A stretch of DNA of 7,871 bases. Source: Pseudomonadota bacterium. GTDB taxonomy: Bacteria > Pseudomonadota > Gammaproteobacteria > Xanthomonadales > Marinicellaceae. Position 1 is the stretch's first letter. Every line of letters begins with the position of its first letter. This document shows, piece by piece, positions 1 through 5,457 of the stretch. The stretch is taken from NCBI GenBank assembly GCA_008501575.1, contig QQUO01000214.1:1-7871 (forward strand), in the 5' to 3' direction. The position numbers were made by a program, and so were the translations under genes. The notes beneath the pieces were generated by a model, which saw only the letters and a program-made list of their open reading frames with translations, was not told where the DNA came from and searched no databases.

Positions 1-221
1 GATTTCTTGAGACAAAAAAAGTTTTGAGCCAAGACAATTAATTTCGACACGCAAAAATAATGCCTCAAGCAAAAGGTATAGACAAAACCTACACGAAACC
101 CTGAGAATTTGTACAATAGGTCACACCATTCGCACCAGTAAATCGCATTTAGATTGGCACTTAAGCACCGGAAGGTCAGTCTATTGAGGGCACCCATTAA
201 CCGAATAAAACGTTTAATAAG
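1..221. other. Non-coding leader upstream of mtgA
   Basis: No convincing gene is visible here. One minus-strand frame stays open from an ATG at 197 to the left edge, but its Cys/Leu-rich product looks like chance. The region is A-rich and includes a weak -10-like TACAAT at 112-117 with no good -35 at the right distance. A CTTGAG at 6-11 faces a CTCAAG at 64-69, which is too short to mean much. The mtgA promoter presumably lies in this stretch, but I cannot place it with confidence. Confidence 0.5.
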
Positions 222-932
222 ATGAAAAAAACCAAAAAACGCAGCTTATTATCAACAACCAGGCGCTGGCTTGTCAGACTCGTATTGGTTTGGTTTTTCA
301 TCACTGTGTCATTGGTGCTGTCGCTGCGCTGGTTTAATCCACCGACCACGTCTTTTATGTTGCAAAGACTATACAGTGAAGAGCACGACTCCATTGAGTT
401 AAGTTATGAATGGCGTAACATAACAGACATTGCACCCTCGCTGCCGATGTCCGTTATCGCCGCTGAGGATCAAAAATTTGCCGATCATTGGGGTTTTGAC
501 TTGGCGGCCATTGAGCAAGTCCTTGAAGATCGTCAGAACGGCCAAAAAATGCGCGGCGCCAGCACCATCAGCCAACAACTGGCCAAAAATCTGTTTCTAT
601 GGTCGGGCCGCAGCTGGGTACGTAAGGGTCTTGAGGTTTATTTCACTGCCGCCATCGAGGTTTTGATTCCCAAACGGCGTATACTTGAACTCTATTTGAA
701 TGCGGTCGAATTCGGTGATGGCATTTATGGCGCTGAAGCCGCTGCCCAATCCATTTTTGGGGTGGCGGCCGCATCTCTAAGCGCACATCAATCCGCTTTG
801 TTGGCCGCCCGTTTACCTGCCCCAAAAAGATACGCCATTCAACCACCTTCTGATTACATGAAGAAACGCGCCCGCTGGATCAAACAGCAAGTGAAGCAAT
901 TGGGTGGCGAGAATTATTTGGACAGATTGTGA
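222..932 (+). CDS. mtgA: Monofunctional biosynthetic peptidoglycan transglycosylase (GT51)
   Basis: This enzyme polymerises lipid II into glycan strands on the outer face of the inner membrane, without a transpeptidase domain. The 236-residue length fits the MtgA family. A basic N-terminus (KKTKKR, then RR) leads into one membrane segment at about residues 17-36. The GT51 motifs follow in order: the AAEDQKFADHWGF block with the likely catalytic Glu at residue 82; GASTISQQLAKN at 112-123; RKGLE at 134-138 with the second conserved Glu at 138; and KRRILELYLN at 151-160. The late conserved stretch ending LPAPKRY is at about 187-204. No penicillin-binding domain follows, so this is not a truncated class A PBP: the frame stops cleanly after a normal MtgA C-terminus. 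The ATG at 222 gives the full TM anchor; only a weak purine stretch (AATAAG) precedes it. The gene stands alone, with a 294-bp gap to rph. Function is assigned by family motifs and is confident. Confidence 0.96.
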   Translation: MKKTKKRSLLSTTRRWLVRLVLVWFFITVSLVLSLRWFNPPTTSFMLQRLYSEEHDSIELSYEWRNITDIAPSLPMSVIAAEDQKFADHWGFDLAAIEQVLEDRQNGQKMRGASTISQQLAKNLFLWSGRSWVRKGLEVYFTAAIEVLIPKRRILELYLNAVEFGDGIYGAEAAAQSIFGVAAASLSAHQSALLAARLPAPKRYAIQPPSDYMKKRARWIKQQVKQLGGENYLDRL

Positions 933-963
933 TTGTTCCTAATGAATCCAATACGCCACCACA

Positions 964-1118
964 GCGACGTATTCGGGCTGCCCTCGTGGGCCCTTGTATA
1001 ATCCACAATGAGGTAAATTTATAACTTAATCATTACTTACTTTAATCTGAAATGATTAAATATAAATCTCATTGTTGGGAAGGTCGAAGGGCCCACGAGG
1101 GCAGTACAAAAAAGTCGC
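964..1118. repeat. REPIN/MITE-like palindromic element, long imperfect hairpin
   Basis: An 18-bp perfect inverted repeat, CTGCCCTCGTGGGCCCTT at 978-995 and its complement at 1087-1104, encloses an AT-rich interior that also pairs. The inner pairs are CAATGAG (1006-1012) with CTCATTG (1068-1074), ATTTATA (1017-1023) with TATAAAT (1061-1067), and TTAATCATT (1026-1034) with AATGATTAA (1051-1059). The loop is 16 nt (1035-1050). Outside the 18-bp arms, GCGAC (964-968) and GTCGC (1114-1118) pair after equal 9-nt spacers. Each arm also contains its own mini-palindrome, GCCC-TCGT-GGGC (980-991) and GCCC-ACGA-GGGC (1091-1102). Two short palindromes in inverse orientation around a spacer is the architecture of REPIN/BIME elements; a small MITE is the alternative. 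Only one copy is in the window, so dispersal is inferred. It carries no ORF. Confidence 0.7.
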
Positions 1119-1185
1119 GACAGCGGAGCTTTAAAGGTAGCTGAAAATTAGAGTACGTTGTGGTTTGTGCCAAAAGAATTTCTTT

Positions 1186-1212
1186 AGAGTGTTAAAATGA
1201 CACTCTTTTTTT
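1186..1212 (+). terminator. Terminator-like hairpin immediately before rph
   Basis: AGAGTGT (1186-1192) and ACACTCT (1200-1206) form a perfect 7-bp stem with a 7-nt loop, and a run of seven T residues (1206-1212) follows at once. This is the form of a Rho-independent terminator for plus-strand transcription, although the stem is short and AT-rich. It ends only 14 nt before the rph ATG. It could stop read-through from mtgA. The loop also contains an extended -10 (see the rph promoter), so the palindrome could instead be an operator over the promoter. Confidence 0.5.
1190..1198 (+). promoter_or_regulatory. Extended -10 promoter element of rph
   Basis: TGTTAAAAT at 1190-1198 matches the extended -10 form TGN-TATAAT (TAAAAT, 5 of 6). 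It has 28 nt between its end and the rph ATG, which would give a leader of about 22 nt. No good -35 is present at 16-18 bp (CCAAAA at 1170-1175), as is usual for extended -10 promoters. The near-identical TGCTAAAAT precedes the GNAT gene and moxR in this window. The element lies in the loop and 3' edge of the first arm of the hairpin at 1186-1206. Confidence 0.5.
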
Positions 1213-1226
1213 AAAATAAATTACTT

Positions 1227-1949
1227 ATGCGCCCATCCAAACGAAGCAACGATGAATTACGGCCGATCCGTATTGAACGGAATTACACCATGCATGCGGA
1301 AGGGTCCGTGATGATTTCTTGCGGCAACACCAAAGTATTGTGTAATGCCAGTGTCGAGGATCGGGTGCCACCCTGGTTACGGGGGAAGGGTCAGGGCTGG
1401 GTCACGGCAGAGTATGGCATGTTACCACGGGCCACCAATACCCGAAATGGTCGGGAAGCGGCGCGCGGTAAACAAGGCGGACGCACCTTAGAAATTCAAC
1501 GTTTAATCGGCCGCTCGTTGCGTGCTGTGGTTGATTTATCCGCTTTGGGTGAACGGGTGATAACGGTGGATTGTGATGTCATTCAAGCCGATGGCGGCAC
1601 CCGCACCGTGGCCATTACCGGTGCCTATGTGGCCTTGTATGATGCGGTGGAAACTTTATTACAGGCCAATACCATCAAAAAAAACCCTTTATATGGTTCA
1701 GTGGCTGCGGTGTCGGTGGGCATTTATAACAATGAGGCGGTATTGGATTTAGATTATCCAGAAGACTCGCAAGCCGAAACCGATATGAATGTGGTCATGA
1801 ATGATGGCGGTCATTTTATTGAGGTTCAGGGTACCGCTGAAGGTCACGCTTTTCGCCGTGATGAACTGAATCAGTTACTGGATTTGGCCGAAGGTGGCAT
1901 TCGTCAGCTGTTACATGCGCAACAACAAGCCATCCTTAACCAGACATGA
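1227..1949 (+). CDS. rph: Ribonuclease PH (tRNA nucleotidyltransferase)
   Basis: RNase PH is a phosphorolytic 3'-5' exoribonuclease that trims tRNA precursors to their mature 3' end in the cytoplasm; the active form is a hexamer. The 240-residue protein matches the family from end to end. The N-terminus opens MRPSKRSNDELRP, and RNYT and AEGSV follow at about 19-27. GQGWVTAEYGMLPRAT is at about 55-70. The phosphate-site Arg is at 86 in GGRT, and GGTRT at 123-127 carries the second conserved Arg (126). PEDSQAETDMNVVM (178-191) holds the acidic metal-binding cluster. All key residues are present. The ATG at 1227 is fixed by the conserved N-terminus, yet AAAATAAATTACTT before it has no Shine-Dalgarno. 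It is first in an operon with rdgB: its TGA overlaps the rdgB ATG as ATGA. The combination fits RNA and nucleotide housekeeping. Confidence 0.98.
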   Translation: MRPSKRSNDELRPIRIERNYTMHAEGSVMISCGNTKVLCNASVEDRVPPWLRGKGQGWVTAEYGMLPRATNTRNGREAARGKQGGRTLEIQRLIGRSLRAVVDLSALGERVITVDCDVIQADGGTRTVAITGAYVALYDAVETLLQANTIKKNPLYGSVAAVSVGIYNNEAVLDLDYPEDSQAETDMNVVMNDGGHFIEVQGTAEGHAFRRDELNQLLDLAEGGIRQLLHAQQQAILNQT

Positions 1950-2557
1950 TCAAGGCAAGCAACAAGCCGCTGCTGTTAGCCAGTGGTAATGCCGGCAAGC
2001 TCAAAGAACTGACTTTGGCTTTTGCTGATTCTGGTTTTACCTTACAGTTACAACCCAAAGACAGCGCCTATGATGTCGCCGAAACCGGCACCACTTTTGT
2101 TGAAAATGCCATTATTAAAGCCCGTCATGCCGCCGGGTTAAGCGGTTTACCGACTCTGGCCGATGATTCCGGACTGATTGTGCCATCACTGAATGGTGAA
2201 CCCGGGGTTTATTCTGCACGCTACGCCGGTGATGATGCCAATGACAAAGACAACAATGCAAAACTGTTAAAAGCCCTGCACAATAGCCAGCAGCGTCATG
2301 CCTATTTCTATTGTTGCCTGGTGCTGATGCAACAAGCCGACGATCCGGCGCCTGTGATTGCCGAAGGTCGCTGGTATGGCGAAATCAGCACTCAACCAAG
2401 CGGAGAGGGTGGCTTTGGTTATGATCCGATTTTTTATTTACCTGAATTAAAATGTACCGCAGCCCAATTATCACCGGCAGATAAAATGTACCTGTCCCAC
2501 CGGGGTCAGGCGGTACAACAGTTAAGAATTATTTTGGACAACATCATTAATCCCTGA
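1946..2557 (+). CDS. rdgB: RdgB/HAM1-type dITP/XTP pyrophosphatase
   Basis: The enzyme hydrolyses non-canonical purine triphosphates (dITP, ITP, XTP) to monophosphate and pyrophosphate, keeping deaminated bases out of DNA and RNA. The 203-residue protein has all signature blocks of the family. These are the substrate-binding SGNAGK loop at 13-18; FVENA with the metal-associated Glu at 53 and Lys at 58; ADDSG at 72-76 with the catalytic Asp pair; EPGVYSARYAG at 85-95; GGFGYDPIF at 155-163, which recognises the base; and SHRGQA at 184-189. The ATG overlaps the rph stop by 4 nt (ATGA) and the TGA overlaps the hemW ATG by 1 nt (TGATG), so translation is probably coupled along the operon. No independent ribosome-binding site is visible. 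The rph-rdgB-hemW order is common in gammaproteobacteria and supports the call. Confidence 0.98.
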   Translation: MIKASNKPLLLASGNAGKLKELTLAFADSGFTLQLQPKDSAYDVAETGTTFVENAIIKARHAAGLSGLPTLADDSGLIVPSLNGEPGVYSARYAGDDANDKDNNAKLLKALHNSQQRHAYFYCCLVLMQQADDPAPVIAEGRWYGEISTQPSGEGGFGYDPIFYLPELKCTAAQLSPADKMYLSHRGQAVQQLRIILDNIINP

Positions 2558-3705
2558 TGCTGACACCACCTAAACTCAGTCTTTATATTCACTTTCCCTG
2601 GTGCGTTCAAAAATGCCCTTATTGTGATTTTAATTCCCATCAGTTAAAAAGTAACTTAAACGAGACTGAATATGTGGATGCCTTGCTGGCAGATTTGGAA
2701 CAGGATTTACCGCTGATTTGGGGCCGCACCATTAACACCATTTTTATGGGTGGCGGTACGCCGAGTTTATTTTCAGCTCAGGCCATGCAACGTCTGCTCA
2801 GTGGTATCCGTGCTTTGCTAGCAATCCGTCCGGATGCAGAAATCACCATGGAAGTGAATCCCGGTAGTCAGGAATTTGATGATTTAAGTGCTTATCGACA
2901 AGCCGGCATTAATCGCCTGTCTTTCGGTGTGCAATCTTTGGACAATAACAAACTCAAAGTGTTGGGGCGTATTCATGATGCCAAACAAGCAATTAACGCC
3001 ATTTCAAAAGCCCAACAAGCGGGCTTTACTAATTTTAATACGGATTTGATGTTTGCCTTGCCTGATCAAACCCTCTCAAGTGCCCGGGATGACTTAAATG
3101 CCCTGATGGATTTACAACCGCCGCATGTGTCTTATTACCAGCTGACTTTAGAGCTCAACACGTTATTTGCAGTCAAACCGCCGCCGGGTATTCCCGATGA
3201 AGGCGTGCAACAAGACATGTACTTTCAAGGCCAGGAAATACTCTCCACAGCCGGTTACAAGCAATATGAAGTGTCTGCCTATGCCGGTGACAATAACCCG
3301 TCCGAACATAACCTTAATTATTGGCGCTTTGGTGATTATTTAGGCATTGGTGCCGGTGCCCACAGTAAAATTACCCGGGGTCATAACAGTGAAATTATCC
3401 GACTGGTGAAGCAAAAACACCCACAAATGTACTTAAATAACATTCGCGAAGCCAAGCGCGTTATGGAACACAAAACCTTATCAAGTGACGACTTAATCTT
3501 TGAGTTTTTGCTGAATCACTTAAGACTAAAAGAAACCCTGCCATTTGATCGCTTTAACAAACGCACCGGATTACCAAGCCAACAATTAAAACAGTTGTTC
3601 ACCACGTTGGTACCTGAATCCTGGTATCAATTATCCGAACATGAAATCACTTTAAGCGAAACTGGTTTTTTGAACAGTGATTTAATCTTACAACAGCTTG
3701 TGTAA
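2557..3705 (+). CDS. hemW: HemW-type radical SAM heme chaperone
   Basis: HemW is a radical SAM family protein related to oxygen-independent coproporphyrinogen III dehydrogenase (HemN). It is established as a heme-binding chaperone that delivers heme to membrane respiratory enzymes rather than making porphyrin. The [4Fe-4S] site is CVQKCPYCDF, with Cys at 16, 20 and 23. Phe occupies position 25, where HemN has a fourth Cys, which marks the HemW branch. GGGTPS at 65-70 is the SAM-binding glycine motif. EVNP is at 99-102, and the HemW HNxxxW heme motif is HNLNYW at 251-256. The C-terminal winged-helix-like region (about 305-382) is complete, so at 382 residues this is full length. The start ATG overlaps the rdgB stop. 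The gene is last in the operon. Its stop is only 3 bp from the stop of the opposing carbonic anhydrase gene, leaving no room for a dedicated terminator. Confidence 0.96.
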   Translation: MLTPPKLSLYIHFPWCVQKCPYCDFNSHQLKSNLNETEYVDALLADLEQDLPLIWGRTINTIFMGGGTPSLFSAQAMQRLLSGIRALLAIRPDAEITMEVNPGSQEFDDLSAYRQAGINRLSFGVQSLDNNKLKVLGRIHDAKQAINAISKAQQAGFTNFNTDLMFALPDQTLSSARDDLNALMDLQPPHVSYYQLTLELNTLFAVKPPPGIPDEGVQQDMYFQGQEILSTAGYKQYEVSAYAGDNNPSEHNLNYWRFGDYLGIGAGAHSKITRGHNSEIIRLVKQKHPQMYLNNIREAKRVMEHKTLSSDDLIFEFLLNHLRLKETLPFDRFNKRTGLPSQQLKQLFTTLVPESWYQLSEHEITLSETGFLNSDLILQQLV

Positions 3706-3708
3706 ATT

Positions 3709-4314
3709 TTATTGGTCGTAAAATTCAACCACACCAGTGGAAATGTTATAACAGGCGCCGACGATTTCCAGTTTTCCTGAACCCAAAGCATCTTCTAAAA
3801 TATCCGATGAAGCCAACAACTGATCCACAGATTTTAAGACATTGGCTTTCACCGCTTGTGAAACGGTGACATTATCCACACCGGCCAAGTCCATTAATGG
3901 TATTACCGCAGGTTTAATGCGACGAACAATGGATTGGATATGATGAGAAACCGCACCGGGTTGTTTAATGTCATTTAAGGTGGCGGTGACTGCACCACAT
4001 TCAGTATGACCCATGACCACCACCAGCGGCGTGCCAAATTCAGCCACCGCGAACTCAATACTGCCGATTAGGGATGGTGCCACAATATTACCGGCCACCC
4101 GAATCACAAATAAATCGCCCAAACCCTGATCAAACACCAACTCTGCCGGTGCCCGTGAATCCGAACAGCCTAAAATAACCGCAAAAGGTGCCTGTCCTTC
4201 AGTGAGTTCCATGCGTTTTTGTCCGCTGATTTCGCCACTGGGACTTTGATGTTCATCAATAAATCGTTGGTTACCGGCTTTCAGTTTAGCCAGGGCTTGT
4301 TGGGCTCTTTTCAT
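3709..4314 (-). CDS. Beta-class carbonic anhydrase
   Basis: The enzyme interconverts CO2 and bicarbonate in the cytoplasm, supplying bicarbonate to carboxylases and helping pH balance. The 201-residue protein has the beta-class zinc site: Cys50 with the Asp52-Arg54 dyad in GCSDSRAP, then His103 and Cys106 in GHTECGAV. IRVAGNIV at 71-78 and IEFAVAEFG at about 86-94 are also typical. There is no signal peptide, so it is cytoplasmic. The length fits the shorter plant/cyanobacterial-like bacterial group (COG0288); I give no gene symbol because can, cynT and icfA cannot be separated by eye. The ATG at 4314 gives the usual RAQQALAKLKAGNQRF opening helix. The gap to the upstream small gene (83 bp) holds a plausible own promoter, so it is probably transcribed separately. 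Nothing suggests inactivation. Confidence 0.96.
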   Translation of the reverse strand: MKRAQQALAKLKAGNQRFIDEHQSPSGEISGQKRMELTEGQAPFAVILGCSDSRAPAELVFDQGLGDLFVIRVAGNIVAPSLIGSIEFAVAEFGTPLVVVMGHTECGAVTATLNDIKQPGAVSHHIQSIVRRIKPAVIPLMDLAGVDNVTVSQAVKANVLKSVDQLLASSDILEDALGSGKLEIVGACYNISTGVVEFYDQ

Positions 4315-4340
4315 AGACAGGAATCAATGTGAAAGCCGTC

Positions 4341-4346
4341 ATTATA
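4341..4346 (-). promoter_or_regulatory. Probable -10 box of the carbonic anhydrase gene
   Basis: On the minus strand a perfect TATAAT lies at 4346-4341, 26 nt before the ATG, implying a leader of about 20 nt. The -35 region at the right distance (TTCGGT, 4369-4364) is poor, so the call rests on the -10 box and its position. Confidence 0.45.
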
Positions 4347-4397
4347 AATGTGTTTGCACTAAAACCGAAGCGTTAACCACGACGCCATATGAATCAA

Positions 4398-4691
4398 TCA
4401 CTCATCTATCTCGGTATAGGTGTTCAATGACCAATCAGAAAAAGGTGTTTGTTTCATCACCGCCCGGATGGTTTTAGATTGCGCTGTTCGCAGTTTCACT
4501 TCAACCGTTTTAAACAGCATAAAATTTTGATAGCTGCCTGACAACATGTGCAATTCATCGGCAGGTACAGCATAATTATCGGCCACTAAATTTATGGCCG
4601 TTTCATAATAGTTCCCTTGTTCCGGCAAAACACTGATCAATGACACCAGCGTTATCGTCACAGCCAACACCGCTTTTGTTGATTTTTTCAT
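4398..4691 (-). CDS. Small putative exported or membrane-anchored protein, unknown function
   Basis: I do not recognise the family. The frame also allows a TTG start at 4721, but I choose the ATG at 4691, giving 97 residues. From there the protein begins MKKSTK and enters a hydrophobic segment at about 7-23, which looks like a Sec signal or an N-terminal anchor. No clear AxA cleavage site or lipobox Cys is visible, so an uncleaved anchor is as likely. A TAAAAT -10 at 4730-4725 would start transcription near 4718, downstream of the TTG, which also favours the ATG. The rest (about 24-97) is a small mixed domain rich in Thr, Ser, Val and aromatic residues (YQNFMLFKTVEVKLRTA) with an acidic tail, EIDE. 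It contains no cysteine. It lies 83 bp upstream of the carbonic anhydrase gene on the same strand, but that gene seems to have its own promoter, so a functional link is unproven. The exported topology makes it likely to be a real gene. Confidence 0.7.
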   Translation of the reverse strand: MKKSTKAVLAVTITLVSLISVLPEQGNYYETAINLVADNYAVPADELHMLSGSYQNFMLFKTVEVKLRTAQSKTIRAVMKQTPFSDWSLNTYTEIDE

Positions 4692-4724
4692 CGCTATTAT
4701 TTGCTTATATCGCCTGAGCAATTC

Positions 4725-4730
4725 ATTTTA
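4725..4730 (-). promoter_or_regulatory. Possible -10 box of the small exported-protein gene
   Basis: Minus-strand TAAAAT (5 of 6 to consensus) at 4730-4725 lies 33 nt before the chosen ATG at 4691. At 17 bp upstream is TTTTAA (4753-4748), which matches three of six -35 positions. The AT-rich surroundings make chance matches easy. Confidence 0.35.
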
Positions 4731-4792
4731 ATGGCAACAACAACCTTTTAAAATTATTTTTTCACCATAATCAGCAATCCATAAAAATGTGC

Positions 4793-4838
4793 AAATCAGC
4801 ACTTCATTTTTAACAAACCGCCTTTAAGCACCTGATTT
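4793..4838. repeat. Imperfect inverted repeat in the divergent intergenic region
   Basis: AAATCAG (4793-4799) faces CTGATTT (4832-4838), and CTT (4802-4804) faces AAG (4826-4828) just inside. A shifted copy of part of the arm, ATCAGCA, occurs at 4770-4776 and 4795-4801, spaced 25 bp. The repeat ends 1 bp before the -35 position of the GNAT promoter, so it could be an operator. It could also be a weak hairpin with T-rich flanks, or chance in AT-rich DNA. Confidence 0.3.
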
Positions 4839-4859
4839 CTTTATTTTTTTCTTAAAAAA

Positions 4860-4868
4860 TGCTAAAAT
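4860..4868 (+). promoter_or_regulatory. Extended -10 promoter of the GNAT gene
   Basis: TGCTAAAAT at 4860-4868 is an extended -10. TTTATT at 4840-4845 is a partial -35 (three of six) at 17 bp spacing, and the tract between is T/A-rich. Transcription would begin near 4875, leaving a leader of about 72 nt before the ATG at 4948, the longest in this window. The same nonamer precedes moxR. Confidence 0.55.
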
Positions 4869-4947
4869 ACGCCGCTTGTTAATCGCAACAGCTTCAGATT
4901 AACACATTATCACCCTTCTTTTTATTCAAACTAAAAACAACTTATTT

Positions 4948-5457
4948 ATGGAAATCAGAGCTTTTCAACGCGAAAAAGATTTAGACAAAGTCCTTAAACT
5001 CAATGAACAATTGGTGGAATTATTAAGCCCCATGACGGCCAGTCAATTTGATAACATCAATGAAGACAATTCTTACGTACTGGTGGCTGAAGAAGACGGC
5101 CAATTCGCCGGTTTCTTTATGCTGGTTAAATCCAATGCCGATTATGAAAGCGAAAACTTTCGCTGGTTTCAAAAGCGCTATGATAATTTTATTTACGTTG
5201 ATCGGGTGGCCGTCGCCAATAAATTTCGTGGTCGTGGTATCGGCAGTGAATTTTATCAGCGGGCTTTCCGTTATGCGGAGAAAAATAACATCGATTATAT
5301 GTTTGCCGAAATTCACATGGATCCGCCCAATGAAAAATCGCTGGCTTTTCATGACAGTTTGGGTTTTGCCGAAGAAGGCACTGCCACACTGAAAGGCGAT
5401 CACCATTATTCGCTTCAAAAAAAGGTTTTTAACCAGGCCGCTGAAAAGTCTGCCTAG
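4948..5457 (+). CDS. GNAT-family N-acetyltransferase (COG3818-like)
   Basis: This is a cytoplasmic acetyl-CoA-dependent acetyltransferase whose substrate cannot be told from sequence. The GNAT fold is visible in order: an N-terminal strand and helix (MEIRAFQREKDLDKVLKLNE); strands at about 43-61 (YVLVAEEDGQFAGFFMLV); the V-x-V strand YVDRVAV at 83-89; and the acetyl-CoA pyrophosphate loop KFRGRGIGS at 92-100, a good Q/R-x-x-G-x-G/A match. Motif B includes NEKSLAFHDSLGF at 128-140. The PPNEKSLAFHDSLGF block and EIHMDPP just before it resemble the COG3818 group of predicted acetyltransferases. The 169-residue length is normal for a single-domain GNAT. The start ATG has no Shine-Dalgarno (ACAACTTATTT before it). 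It is monocistronic from its own promoter and ends tail to tail with the VWA gene, sharing CTAG. That arrangement says nothing about shared function. Confidence 0.92.
   Translation: MEIRAFQREKDLDKVLKLNEQLVELLSPMTASQFDNINEDNSYVLVAEEDGQFAGFFMLVKSNADYESENFRWFQKRYDNFIYVDRVAVANKFRGRGIGSEFYQRAFRYAEKNNIDYMFAEIHMDPPNEKSLAFHDSLGFAEEGTATLKGDHHYSLQKKVFNQAAEKSA

Noticed and set aside
153..170. Sigma-54-like TTGGCAC...GCACC upstream of mtgA
   Set aside because: The GG and GC cores are 7 nt apart instead of the required 10, so the spacing is wrong.
1..197. Minus-strand open frame from an ATG at 197 to the left edge, about 65 codons
   Set aside because: The product is Cys/Leu-rich with no recognisable motif, there is no ribosome-binding site, and its start would overlap the mtgA leader. 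It looks like a chance opening.
997..1002. Perfect TATAAT inside the palindromic repeat
   Set aside because: No -35 exists at 16-18 bp (that position falls in the GC-rich arm), and it lies more than 220 nt from rph, which has a better candidate close by.
978..1104. Long palindrome as an intrinsic terminator of mtgA
   Set aside because: The arms are 91 bp apart and no T-run follows the right arm; it is followed by an A-run. Its interior pairing fits a repeat element better.
4355..4385. cUUCGg-like loop in minus-strand RNA between the small gene and the carbonic anhydrase gene, as a terminator
   Set aside because: Only a C-G pair and a G-U pair close the loop before a mismatch, so the stem is too weak to call.
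4722..4947. Possible small RNA or tRNA in the divergent intergenic region
   Set aside because: No cloverleaf, no CCA end and no strong terminator; only promoter-like and repeat signals are present.
5023..5418. Long open frames on the opposite strand and in another frame inside the GNAT gene
   Set aside because: They lack family motifs and ribosome sites and overlap a gene with clear GNAT signatures; they are by-products of its codon use.
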